This document shows positions 43,338 to 53,541 of a DNA stretch of 64,000 bases, piece by piece. A program made the translations under genes and the position numbers. This DNA is from Janthinobacterium agaricidamnosum NBRC 102515 = DSM 9628 (GTDB lineage Bacteria; Pseudomonadota; Gammaproteobacteria; Burkholderiales; Burkholderiaceae_D): contig NZ_HG322949.1 of the NCBI RefSeq assembly GCF_000723165.1, positions 4,173,215 through 4,237,214 of the forward strand, in the 5' to 3' direction. Below the pieces are notes generated by a model. That model searched no databases. It was not told where the DNA came from and saw only the letters and a program-made list of their open reading frames with translations. Position 1 is the first letter of the stretch, and each line of letters opens with the position of its first letter.

Positions 43338-43748
43338 ATGCATCTGACGATCGTCAAAACCATCAGCGCCGCCGCGCTCGCCGTCATCAGCCTGTCCAGC
43401 CCGTACGCCATGGCGCAAACGTCCAGCCCGGGCAGCGCGTCGATCAGCAACGCCAGCAACGCCTACCGGCCGAGCGCCGAGGAAGTCGGCGACTTCGACA
43501 ATGTGTACCGCCTCGACAATCATCAAATCATGTCGCTGCGCATCGAAAACGGCCATTTCCTGGCCAATATCAAAGGCAAGAGGGAGGTGGAACTGTATCC
43601 CAAAGGGCCCGGCCTGTTCATGACCAGGGCCGGAACCACGCTGGAATTTCTCAACGGCCGCGAGCAAGTCATCCTCACCGATGCCGACCTGCTGCCGGGT
43701 ATATTTATCGCGCCGGGCCAGGCGCACCGCACCATCGCATCGCGCTGA
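43338..43748 (+). CDS. small exported protein of unknown function
   Basis: A 136-residue protein with a clear signal peptide (residues 1-25, ending AMA-Q). The mature part has FDNVYRLDNHQIMSLRIENG, then short strands (HFLANIKGKREVELYPKG) and LEFLNGREQVILTDADLLPG, suggesting a small beta-rich periplasmic fold. I do not recognise it. ATG 43338 is chosen because AAGG lies 8 bases upstream and it gives a normal signal peptide; a longer in-frame ATG at 43146 would place that signal inside the protein. Nearby genes give no hint. Confidence 0.62.
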   Translation: MHLTIVKTISAAALAVISLSSPYAMAQTSSPGSASISNASNAYRPSAEEVGDFDNVYRLDNHQIMSLRIENGHFLANIKGKREVELYPKGPGLFMTRAGTTLEFLNGREQVILTDADLLPGIFIAPGQAHRTIASR

Positions 43749-43899
43749 CCTGGCGCCGAAGGCGCCGGATGGCACGGCGCACTATCGATATCCACCAATC
43801 AATCTGTTCATTCCGACAAAATGCAGCATACAATACGATCCAGTATTGTCCGGCCTGTTGGACTTGCCGGCGCGGTGTTTTGGCTCGGGAGATTGTTAG

Positions 43900-46716
43900 A
43901 TGGACATGTTCGCAATCGACGACGACGTGGTCTCATGGGAGCGCGGCTTGCCAGCGCTGCATGGCGCGGCGCGCTTGCCGCTGCTGCTGCCGCTGGCCTG
44001 GCACTTGCGCCAGCGCAACAGCGCCCGCGCCGCCGCCTGCGCCGCCGAGGCGCGGGAACTGCTCGCGCTGGCCGACATCGATGCGCAGGTCCGTGCCGCC
44101 GGCGCCGCGCGGCTGCAACTGCTGCAAGCAGAACTGACCTGGCTGCATGGCGAGCTGGACACGGCCGAACAGCAGGCCGGGCTGGCCTTCGACACGTGCT
44201 GCGCGCTGGACGACGGCGCCGGCTGCGCCGATGCGCACTGGCTGCGGGCCTGGATCGCGGTCGACCGCGGCGACCATGCGCGCCGCGACAGCGAACTGGA
44301 ACAGGCGCTGCAGGCGGCGCGCCGCGCTGGCGACGCATTGCGTGCCGGGCTGGCCGAAGCGGCCATCGCGCGCTGGGACCTGCTATGCCGGCAGCCGCCA
44401 GCGGCGCGGCGCTGGGACGACCAGCCGCAACCGCCGGCGCTGGCGGCCTGGGTCAACGACTTGCTCGGCTTGACGGCCAGCCTGTCCAGCGACATCGGCG
44501 CCGCCGCCGGCTTTTATATCCGCAGTTATGAAACCGCGCTGGCCACCGGCCAGTTGCGCGCGGCGATCGGCGCCGCGATCAATATCGGCGACTGCTTCAG
44601 CCGTCTCAACGATCACCATGCGGCGCTGGAATGGATGCAATCCGCACTCGCCCTGGCGCGGCCGACGGCCTGGCCGCGTAGCATCGGCGCCTGCCTGACG
44701 CATGCCGCCGACGCGCTGCGCCGTCTCGGTCAACTGGACGCGGCCGGACAATTGCTGCGCGAATCGCTGCACATCCTGGCGCCGCTGCCCGGTGTGCACG
44801 GTTACGCGATGACACTCGGCCAGCTGGGCGACCTGAGCCTGGAGCAAGGCGATTACAGCGCCGCGCTGGACGCTTTTTCAGCATTGGCGCAGCGCGCAGC
44901 GGCGCCCGGCCACTCGGATTTCCAGAGCGTCGCGCAACGCGGCCTGGCGCATGCGCTGTGTTGCCTGGAACGTCCGCACGAAGCATTGCCGGCGGCGCTG
45001 GACGCGGCCGCGCTGGCGCAGGCGCAGCAGCAGGCGCGGCACCAGGTGGCGGCGCTGCGGGTGCTGGCGCTGCTGCATGCGCGGCACGACTTGCCGCCGC
45101 CACAACCACTGGAACGGCGCAACCCGGCGCTGCATTATCTGCACCGGGCGCTGGACGCGGCCGGCGGCCTCGATGAGGTGGCGCCGCCCGGCGAATTGCT
45201 CGATGCGCTGGCGCGCGCCTATGCCGACGCCGGCGACCATCGGCGCGCCTATGAGCTCGCGCTGGAAGCCGCCGCCGCGCGCGAAAAAAGCCAGCGCCAG
45301 CAAGCCGCCAGCCGCAGCATCGCGGCACAGGTGCGGCGCCAGGCCGAGCATGCGCGCGCCGAGGGCTATCATCACCGCGAACTGGCGGCGGCCGAGGCGC
45401 GCCGCGCCGCCGTGCTGCAACAGACCAGCGACACGCTGGAACGGCTGTCGGCGATCGGCCAGGAAATCACCACCCACCTGGACGCCGAAGCCGTGTTCCA
45501 GGTGCTCGACCGGCATGTCCATGCGCTGCTGCCGGCCAATACCTTCGCGGTCTACATGACCGACCAGGCCGGCACCGCGCTGGGCCGCGCCTATGGCGTC
45601 GAAAATGGCCAGCCGCTGCCGGGCAATTCGATTTCGCTGAGCCATCCGCACGCCTATTCGGTGCGTTGCCTGCGGCAGCGGCGCGAAGTGTATATCGCGC
45701 AAATGCCGCCCGAACGGCGCGCCTATACCATACCCGGCACGGTATCGAATGTCAGCGGACTGTACGTGCCGCTGATGGTCGGCGAACGGGTGCTGGGCGT
45801 GATGACGGTGCAAGTGGGCCAGGCCAGCGCCTACGGCGAGCGCGAACGGCTGATTTTTCGCACGCTGTGCGCGTATGGCGCGATCGCGCTCGACAACGCC
45901 AACGCCTACCGCCAGTTGCAGGATGCGCAAACCCAGCTGGTGTCGCAAGAAAAACTGGCGGCGCTGGGCGCGCTGATGGCCAGCGTGGCGCATGAATTGA
46001 ATACGCCGATCGGCAACAGCCTGCTGATCGCCAGCACCATGCAGCAAAGGGCCGAAGAAGTGGAACGGCTGCTGAACGGCCCCGGCCTGCGCCGCTCCGA
46101 CCTGGTGTCGTATATCGACGACGCCTTGAAAGGTGCGCAACTGGTGATGCGCGGCCTGACCAGCGCGGCCGACCTGGTCAACAGCTTCAAGCAGGTGGCG
46201 GTCGACCGCACTACCGAACAGCGGCGCCGCTTCGACTTGCAGCAAGTGGTGCACGAAGTCATCGCCACCGTGATGAACCGCATCCGTGGTTCCAGCCACC
46301 GCATCGACGTCGACGTCGGAGCGGGCATCGCATTCGACAGTTATCCGGGACCGCTGGGCCAGGTGCTCACCAACCTGATCCACAACGCGCTGCTGCACGC
46401 CTTCGAGCGGGTCGAGGGCGGCCACATGTGGCTGGCCGCGCGGCCGGCCGGCGGCGGCCGGGTGCGCATCACTTTCCGCGACAATGGCGGCGGCATCGCC
46501 GAAGCCAACCGCAAGCGCATTTTCGATCCCTTCTTCACCACCAAGCTGGGACAAGGCGGCAGCGGGCTCGGATTGTCGATCAGTTACAACATCGTCACCT
46601 CGCTGCTGGGCGGCCAGATCGGCGTCGACAGCGGCGCCCAAGGCACCACGTTTACGCTCGACTTGCCGCTGGCCGCCCCGCAGCACGACCCGGCGCGGCC
46701 GGCGCACATCTATTAA
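43900..46716 (+). CDS. soluble hybrid-sensor-like histidine kinase with TPR-like region and GAF domain
   Basis: A 938-residue cytoplasmic kinase with no membrane segment or signal peptide. The first 470 residues are Ala/Leu-rich helical repeats of TPR type. A coiled coil (about 455-515) links to a GAF domain (about 520-670). Then come the H-box MASVAHELNTPIGNS with phospho-accepting His698, and an ATPase domain with LTNLIHNALLHAF (N box), FRDNGGGIAEA (G1) and GGSGLGLSISYN (G2). The H-box form fits the HisKA group acting with response regulators. No response regulator is adjacent, so its partner is unknown. It stands alone between a small exported protein and argF. Confidence 0.85.
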   Translation: MDMFAIDDDVVSWERGLPALHGAARLPLLLPLAWHLRQRNSARAAACAAEARELLALADIDAQVRAAGAARLQLLQAELTWLHGELDTAEQQAGLAFDTCCALDDGAGCADAHWLRAWIAVDRGDHARRDSELEQALQAARRAGDALRAGLAEAAIARWDLLCRQPPAARRWDDQPQPPALAAWVNDLLGLTASLSSDIGAAAGFYIRSYETALATGQLRAAIGAAINIGDCFSRLNDHHAALEWMQSALALARPTAWPRSIGACLTHAADALRRLGQLDAAGQLLRESLHILAPLPGVHGYAMTLGQLGDLSLEQGDYSAALDAFSALAQRAAAPGHSDFQSVAQRGLAHALCCLERPHEALPAALDAAALAQAQQQARHQVAALRVLALLHARHDLPPPQPLERRNPALHYLHRALDAAGGLDEVAPPGELLDALARAYADAGDHRRAYELALEAAAAREKSQRQQAASRSIAAQVRRQAEHARAEGYHHRELAAAEARRAAVLQQTSDTLERLSAIGQEITTHLDAEAVFQVLDRHVHALLPANTFAVYMTDQAGTALGRAYGVENGQPLPGNSISLSHPHAYSVRCLRQRREVYIAQMPPERRAYTIPGTVSNVSGLYVPLMVGERVLGVMTVQVGQASAYGERERLIFRTLCAYGAIALDNANAYRQLQDAQTQLVSQEKLAALGALMASVAHELNTPIGNSLLIASTMQQRAEEVERLLNGPGLRRSDLVSYIDDALKGAQLVMRGLTSAADLVNSFKQVAVDRTTEQRRRFDLQQVVHEVIATVMNRIRGSSHRIDVDVGAGIAFDSYPGPLGQVLTNLIHNALLHAFERVEGGHMWLAARPAGGGRVRITFRDNGGGIAEANRKRIFDPFFTTKLGQGGSGLGLSISYNIVTSLLGGQIGVDSGAQGTTFTLDLPLAAPQHDPARPAHIY

Positions 46717-46878
46717 ATCCGGTGCCGCCAGGTCGTCATCGTCTAAATATCCAGACTCCGATTAACGACGTCCGGTCATGCCATCTTTCCAATCTAAAAG
46801 CAAAACCCTTATAATTGATTCGCTTAACCGGCGGGAAAGGCACGCCGTCGGCGGCCTGCGCATCTTCAAGTGGTCAAT

Positions 46879-47808
46879 ATGTCACCAAAAAAACCGATCA
46901 AGCATTACCTGCAATTTTCCGACTTCACCTTGGCCGAATACGATTATGTGATCGAACGCGCCCATCTGATCAAGCGTAAATTCAAGAATTACGAGATCTA
47001 CCACCCGTTGATCGACCGCACCCTGGTGATGGTGTTTGAAAAGAATTCGACCCGTACCCGTTTGTCGTTCGAGGCCGGCATGCACCAGCTGGGCGGCGCC
47101 GCGATCTACCTGAACACCCGCGATTCCCAGCTGGGCCGCGGCGAACCGGTGGAAGATGCCGGCCAGGTGATGTCGCGCATGTGCGACATCATCATGGTGC
47201 GCACCTTCGGCCAGGACATCATCGAGCGTTTCGCCGCCAATTCGCGCGTGCCGGTGATTAACGGCCTGACCAATGAACACCACCCATGCCAGGTGCTGGC
47301 CGATATCTTCACCTATATCGAACACCGCGGCTCGATCGCCGGCAAGATCGTGGCGTGGGTCGGCGACGCCAACAATATGCTGTACTCGTGGCTGCAGGCG
47401 GCCGAAGTGTTCGGCTTCCACGTCAATGTGTCGACCCCGAAGGGCTACGACATCGACCTGTCGCAAGTGACGACGCGGCGCTACACCTTCTTCGACAACC
47501 CGTCCGACGCCTGCCAGGGCGCGCACCTGGTCAATACCGACGTGTGGACCAGCATGGGCTACGAAACCGAAAACGCGGCCCGCATCAAGGCATTCGACGG
47601 CTGGATCGTCGACGCCGCCAAGATGGCGCGCGCCGCGCCGGACGCGCTGTTCATGCATTGCCTGCCAGCCCATCGCGGCGAAGAAGTGGCGGCCGAAGTG
47701 ATCGACGGCCCGCAATCGGTGGTGTGGGAAGAAGCTGAAAACCGTTTGCACGTGCAAAAAGCGCTGATCGAATACCTGTTGCTGGGTAAAATCGACAGCG
47801 CCGAATGA
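46879..47808 (+). CDS. argF: ornithine carbamoyltransferase
   Basis: A 309-residue enzyme making citrulline from ornithine and carbamoyl phosphate. Carbamoyl-phosphate binding is seen in EKNSTRTRLSFE, the HPCQ motif in NEHHPCQVLADI, and the ornithine-side FMHCLPAHRGEEV. ATG 46879 is chosen; an in-frame GTG lies 9 bases upstream. It is followed 57 bases later by argG, the next step in arginine synthesis, so a shared operon is likely. Confidence 0.95.
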   Translation: MSPKKPIKHYLQFSDFTLAEYDYVIERAHLIKRKFKNYEIYHPLIDRTLVMVFEKNSTRTRLSFEAGMHQLGGAAIYLNTRDSQLGRGEPVEDAGQVMSRMCDIIMVRTFGQDIIERFAANSRVPVINGLTNEHHPCQVLADIFTYIEHRGSIAGKIVAWVGDANNMLYSWLQAAEVFGFHVNVSTPKGYDIDLSQVTTRRYTFFDNPSDACQGAHLVNTDVWTSMGYETENAARIKAFDGWIVDAAKMARAAPDALFMHCLPAHRGEEVAAEVIDGPQSVVWEEAENRLHVQKALIEYLLLGKIDSAE

Positions 47809-47865
47809 CACGCATGAATTGCCTGCACTGTATTTGAATTGAACCGACCTACGAATGGAAGCAAT

Positions 47866-49101
<1,236 letters not shown>

Positions 49102-49140
49102 GCACCTGAAGACGGCGCCGGTTTGGTCTGGCGCACTCAG

Positions 49141-49173
49141 CGGGCCGCCTTCGGGCGGCCCGTTGTGCTTTTT
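49141..49173 (+). terminator. intrinsic terminator after argG
   Basis: A 9-bp stem (CGGGCCGCC at 49141-49149, GGCGGCCCG at 49154-49162) with a TTCG loop, then TTGTGCTTTTT. Confidence 0.85.
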
Positions 49174-49267
49174 GGCGCGATAAGCGCCGAACTTCGCGCC
49201 CAAGCCCGCGCCGGCATGGCAAAATGCTAAAGTGCAATGAATCAAGCTGTTTTGACCCGGAGACACC

Positions 49268-51079
49268 ATGTTTAAAGACGTGAGCATCAAAAATAAACTC
49301 TATCTTGGCTTCGGCTCCATCGTGGCGATCATCCTGATCTTGCTGGCCATGGCGTATAACAATTTCACGCGCCTGTCGGACGCCAACAACTGGGACCGGC
49401 ACACGATGGAAGTGATGATCGAAATCGACAAGGTGCGCAACACGATCCTGCAAATCCAGGTCGAAACCCGCGGCTTCATCATCAGCGGCAATGAAATGTC
49501 GCTGACGCCGGAACGCGACGACCAGGCCCTGCTGCGCACGCATCTGCAAAGATTGATCGCGCTGACGGTCGACAACAAGCCGCAAAGCGAACGGCTGAAG
49601 AAAATTGAACAGCTGGCCAACAACTGGGTCCATGACTGGATCCTGCCGCTGATCGACAAGCGCCGCGCGCTGGGCAGCACGCCGAATGCCACCGACATCG
49701 TCGGCCGCACCATTCCGCCGGGCGGCTACCCCGCCATCGCCGAAGCCAACAAGCTGCTCGACGACGCCAACGCGGAAGAAAGCCGCTTGCTGGCCGAACG
49801 TTCGGCCACCTCGGCCAAGCTGCAAGACACCATGCTGCTGACGCTGGCGCTGGGCGGCCTGGGCTGCATCCTGCTGGCGCTGGGCATTTCCTACCTGCTG
49901 GGCCGCGCGCTGCTGGCGCCGCTGAACAACCTGACCCATGCGGTCGGCCGCATCGCCGGCGGCGAACAGGGCGCGCGCGCCGAGATCCTGTCGCGCGACG
50001 AACTGGGCCAGGTGACCACCGAATTCAACCGCATGGCGCAAACCATCCAGGATAACCAGGCCAATGAACTGGCGGCCACCAATATGCTGAAATCGAAAGT
50101 CGATTCGCTGCTGGAAGTGGTGTCGAAAGCCGCCTCGGGCGACCTGACCGGCAAGGTCACCATCGGCGGCAGCGACGCCATCGGCCAGTTGGGCAACGGC
50201 CTGGCGAAGATGTTCGAGAACCTGCGCAGCCTGCTCAACAATGTGCAAAAAGCCGGCATCCAGGTGACCACCTCGGCCACCGAAATCGCCGCCTCGGCGC
50301 GCCAGCAGGAAGCCACCGGCATCGAGCAGGCCCAGACCAGCGTCGAAATCCTCAGCACCACCAAGGAAATCTCGGCCAATACCAGCCAGTTGCTGAAAAC
50401 CATGGAAGACGCGACCCAGGTCGCCGACTACACCACCAACGCCACCGCCGAAGCGCAAAACAATTTGAAGCGCATGGACGCGACCATGCAGCACATGGTC
50501 ACGGCGACCGATTCGATCAACGCCAAACTGGCGGCGCTGTCGGAAAAGGCCAGCAATATCAATAGCGTGCTGATCACGATTACCAAGGTGGCCGACCAGA
50601 CCAACATCCTGTCGCTGAACGCCGCGATCGAAGCTGAAAAGGCGGGCGAGGCGGGCCGCGGCTTTTCGGTGGTGGCGACCGAAATCCGCCGCCTGGCCGA
50701 CCAGACGTCGGTATCGACCTGGGATATCGAACAAATGCTCAAGGAAATGCAGTCGGCGGTATCGGCCAGTGTGATGGGCATGGATAAATTCTCGGAAGAG
50801 ATACGCCGCAGCGTCGGCGAAGTGCGCCAGGTGGCCGAACAATTGTCATCGGTGATGGACCAGGTGCAAAAACTGACGCCGCAATTCGACGCCGTGCTGC
50901 AAGGCATGCAGTCGCAAGCGATCGGCGCGTCGCAAATTTCCGACACCATGATGCAGCTCAACGACGCCACCCAGCAAACGGTCGAGTCGCTGAAAGCCAC
51001 CAGCGAGGCGGTGCACCAGCTGCAATACGCGGCCGGCGACCTGCAGTCGAGCGTGTCCAATTTCGCGGTGACGATCTAG
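49268..51079 (+). CDS. wspA: WspA-like methyl-accepting surface-sensing receptor
   Basis: A 603-residue chemoreceptor. Membrane helix 1 is at about residues 11-29 and helix 2 at about 188-210. The periplasmic domain between them is helical. A HAMP domain is at about 211-265. The signalling hairpin tip ADQTNILSLNAAIEAEKAGE (about 438-457) is followed by the RGFSVVATEIRRLADQTSVS strand. It lacks the CheR/CheB-binding pentapeptide at its end (FAVTI). In Pseudomonas WspA detects growth on surfaces. It is longer than the 541 residues of the Pseudomonas protein. It begins the wspA-R run and follows the argG terminator. Confidence 0.92.
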   Translation: MFKDVSIKNKLYLGFGSIVAIILILLAMAYNNFTRLSDANNWDRHTMEVMIEIDKVRNTILQIQVETRGFIISGNEMSLTPERDDQALLRTHLQRLIALTVDNKPQSERLKKIEQLANNWVHDWILPLIDKRRALGSTPNATDIVGRTIPPGGYPAIAEANKLLDDANAEESRLLAERSATSAKLQDTMLLTLALGGLGCILLALGISYLLGRALLAPLNNLTHAVGRIAGGEQGARAEILSRDELGQVTTEFNRMAQTIQDNQANELAATNMLKSKVDSLLEVVSKAASGDLTGKVTIGGSDAIGQLGNGLAKMFENLRSLLNNVQKAGIQVTTSATEIAASARQQEATGIEQAQTSVEILSTTKEISANTSQLLKTMEDATQVADYTTNATAEAQNNLKRMDATMQHMVTATDSINAKLAALSEKASNINSVLITITKVADQTNILSLNAAIEAEKAGEAGRGFSVVATEIRRLADQTSVSTWDIEQMLKEMQSAVSASVMGMDKFSEEIRRSVGEVRQVAEQLSSVMDQVQKLTPQFDAVLQGMQSQAIGASQISDTMMQLNDATQQTVESLKATSEAVHQLQYAAGDLQSSVSNFAVTI

Positions 51080-51082
51080 ATC

Positions 51083-51559
51083 ATGAAAGTCCTGGTCTTC
51101 CACATCGGCGGCGACCGCTACGGCTTGCGGCTGACCAGCATCATGCGCGTGCTGCCGCTGCTGGAATTGAAGCAATTGCCGCTGGCGCCAGACCATGTGG
51201 CCGGCCTGATGGACCTGCACGGCACGAGCGTGCCGGTGATCGAACTGTCGCGCCTGGCCGGCTTGCCGGCGGCGGCCGACCATTTCGACACCCGCATCGT
51301 GATCGTCGACTACCGCGGCCCGGATGGCGTAGCCCATCCGCTGGGTTTATTGGCCAGCCAGGTGCGCGGCATCCGCGACATCGCACCGGCGGCGCTCAGC
51401 GACAGCGGCGTGCTGTCGGCGCCCTTCCTCGGCCAGGTGGCCAGCGATGCCGACGGCATCCTGCAATTGATCGAACTGGAGCAATTGCTGCCGGCGGCGC
51501 TGCGCGCGATCCTGTTCCAGCCGGCCCCGGCCAGCTCCGCCGGCGAGGCGGCGGCATGA
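51083..51559 (+). CDS. wspB: WspB-like CheW scaffold protein
   Basis: A 158-residue CheW-type coupling protein with LVFHIGGDRYGLRLTSIMRV, PLAPDHVAGLMDLHGTSVPV and the conserved RIVIVDYRGPDG strand. It would connect the receptor to the kinase WspE. It starts 3 bases after wspA and overlaps wspC by ATGA. The gene order, not a unique motif, identifies it as WspB rather than another CheW. It lacks extra domains. Confidence 0.88.
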   Translation: MKVLVFHIGGDRYGLRLTSIMRVLPLLELKQLPLAPDHVAGLMDLHGTSVPVIELSRLAGLPAAADHFDTRIVIVDYRGPDGVAHPLGLLASQVRGIRDIAPAALSDSGVLSAPFLGQVASDADGILQLIELEQLLPAALRAILFQPAPASSAGEAAA

Positions 51560-52842
51560 GTATCCAGTCGCTGCTGCGCCAGGCCAGCGGCCTGAGCGTG
51601 TCGAAATCGGTGGCCGAACGGGCCGTGCGGCAGCGCATGGAACACTACCATTTCGCCGACATCGACGCTTACCTGGAAGCGCTGACGCCGGGCGAACTGA
51701 GCCAGCTGATCGAACTGGTGGTGGTGCCGGAATCGTGGCTGTTCCGCGACCCGCAAGCGTTTTACGCGAGCGTCGAACTGGTGCGGGAACGCTGGTCGCA
51801 GCAGCGCATCACGCGCATCCTGACGATTCCCTGCGCCGGCGGCGAGGAACCGTATTCGATGGTGATGGCGCTGCGCGACGCCGGCGTGCCGAAAGAGGCG
51901 TTCAGCATCGACGCCTACGACCTCAGTCCGGCCTGCATCGAACGGGCGCAGGCTGGCGTATATGGCCGCAACGCATTCCGCTCGCAAGACCCGGCCTTCC
52001 GCGAACGCTACCGCGACCGTTATTTCACGCATGTCAACGAGGATGACTACCGCATCCTCGACTCCTTGCGGACCCAGGTCAAGTTCAGGCAAGGCAACCT
52101 GCTGCACTTCGACACGGCCACCTACGCCAAATATTACGACGTGGTGTTTTGCCGCAACCTGCTGATTTATTTCGACAAGCCGACCACCCGCAGCGCGATC
52201 GCCAAGCTGTCGGCGCTGCTGGCCGACGACGGCATGCTGCTGGCCGGTTATGCAGAAGTGCCGTCGTTTTGCCAGAACGGTTTTACGCCACTGCAGCACC
52301 GCCAGGCGTTTGCGCTGAAAAAAGACTCCGGTGTGCCGGTAGTCGCGGAAGCGCCCAAACTGCCCCTGCCGAGGAGCAGCCCCGCACCACGGCCGGTATT
52401 GACATCGGTGCCGCCAACGGTGCCTGGCGTCCCCCGCGCCGCGCCGCCGCAGGCCAAGGCCAAGGCCAAGGCCAAGGCCGTGGCCGTGGCCATGCCGGCG
52501 CAGCAAACCGCCGCCAATGACGATCTGCTGCAGCAGGCGCGCCGGCTGGCCGACCTGGGCCGCTTCAAGGAAGCCGGCGAACAATGCCACGCCCACCTGG
52601 CCCGTCATCCGGACGGCAACGGCGCCGCCGACGCTTATTTCTTGCTCGGCATCTTGAATGAACACGGCGGCAAGATGGACCTGGCCGAAGACTATTGGCG
52701 ACGCTGCATTTATTTGCAACCCGACCATTACGATGCGATGTGCCATTTGGCGCTGCTGGCCGAAAAAAACGGCAACCGCACCGCCGCGGCCAACCTGAAA
52801 GCCCGCGCGGCGCGCATCTACCAGCGCCGGCTAGCCACGTAA
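51556..52842 (+). CDS. wspC: WspC-like CheR methyltransferase with C-terminal TPR
   Basis: A 428-residue glutamate methyltransferase. The SAM-binding motif TIPCAGGEEPYSMVMALRD (about residues 91-109), FSIDAYDLSPACIERAQ and the FCRNLLIYFDKPTT signature form the CheR domain (to about 255). Then comes a low-complexity linker in which KAKAKAKAKAVAVA is encoded by a 6-bp tandem repeat at 52452-52494. The C-terminal 110 residues are TPR-like (RLADLGRFKEAGEQCHAHLA). This CheR-TPR form is typical of WspC, which methylates WspA. It overlaps wspB by 4 bases. Confidence 0.9.
   Translation: MSIQSLLRQASGLSVSKSVAERAVRQRMEHYHFADIDAYLEALTPGELSQLIELVVVPESWLFRDPQAFYASVELVRERWSQQRITRILTIPCAGGEEPYSMVMALRDAGVPKEAFSIDAYDLSPACIERAQAGVYGRNAFRSQDPAFRERYRDRYFTHVNEDDYRILDSLRTQVKFRQGNLLHFDTATYAKYYDVVFCRNLLIYFDKPTTRSAIAKLSALLADDGMLLAGYAEVPSFCQNGFTPLQHRQAFALKKDSGVPVVAEAPKLPLPRSSPAPRPVLTSVPPTVPGVPRAAPPQAKAKAKAKAVAVAMPAQQTAANDDLLQQARRLADLGRFKEAGEQCHAHLARHPDGNGAADAYFLLGILNEHGGKMDLAEDYWRRCIYLQPDHYDAMCHLALLAEKNGNRTAAANLKARAARIYQRRLAT
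52452..52494 (+). repeat. 6-bp tandem repeat inside wspC
   Basis: About seven copies of ggccaa/ggccgt-type hexamers encode a Lys-Ala then Val-Ala run in the linker of WspC. Because the unit is 6 bases, copy changes keep frame and alter only linker length. Confidence 0.7.
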
Positions 52843-52851
52843 GAACCCACC

Positions 52852-53541
52852 ATGACGATACCCGCCTCCCCGATCGAGACGCTGGTCACCATCACCGATT
52901 GCTGGAACAGCATCGGCGTGGTCGGCGACCAGAGCTGCGACAAACTGGTCCAGCATATACACTGCCGCAATTGCGCCGTGTATGCCGACGCGGCGCAGCG
53001 CAATTTGCAGCGCGTGGTCGGCGACGACTACCAGCAGGAATGGGCCCGCCATTTCCGCGCCGGCAGCGCCGCGCGCGACCAGAGCGACAGTTCGGTGCTG
53101 GTCTTTCGCATCGGCCGCGAATGGCTGGCGCTGCCGACCAAAATCTTTCTGTCGGTGGCGCCGCAAGCCAAGCCGCATGTGCTGCCGCACCGTGGCGGAC
53201 GCGGCCTGACCGGCATCGTCAATGTCGGCGGCAAGCTGTATCCGTGCATGTCGCTGGCCACGCTGCTCGGCATCGACGAGCACGATGTGGCGCCGGTCAA
53301 GGGCCGCCACACCTTTGCGCGGCTGCTGCTGATGACCTGGGAAGAGCAAACGTTCGCGCTGCCGGTGGCCGACTTGCACGGCATCGTGCGTTATGCGTCG
53401 AGCACGATGCAGTCACCGGCGGCGACCATCAACAAGGGCTTGTCGCGTTTCCTGTCGGGCGTGATCAGCCATGACGACATGCACATCGGCTGCCTCGACG
53501 CGGCGCTGATCGGCCACCAACTTGCGAGACTGTTACGATGA
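52852..53541 (+). CDS. wspD: WspD-like CheW scaffold protein
   Basis: A 229-residue CheW-type protein, longer than WspB. A leading 85 residues include a cysteine-bearing ITDCWNSIGVVGDQSC and HCRNCAVYADAAQR, then the CheW domain SDSSVLVFRIGREWLALPTK and LTGIVNVGGKLYPCMSLATL. This length and second-CheW position match WspD. It follows wspC by 9 bases and overlaps wspE by ATGA. The clustered cysteines (positions about 15, 28, 39-42) are not explained by CheW function and could bind metal. Confidence 0.87.
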   Translation: MTIPASPIETLVTITDCWNSIGVVGDQSCDKLVQHIHCRNCAVYADAAQRNLQRVVGDDYQQEWARHFRAGSAARDQSDSSVLVFRIGREWLALPTKIFLSVAPQAKPHVLPHRGGRGLTGIVNVGGKLYPCMSLATLLGIDEHDVAPVKGRHTFARLLLMTWEEQTFALPVADLHGIVRYASSTMQSPAATINKGLSRFLSGVISHDDMHIGCLDAALIGHQLARLLR

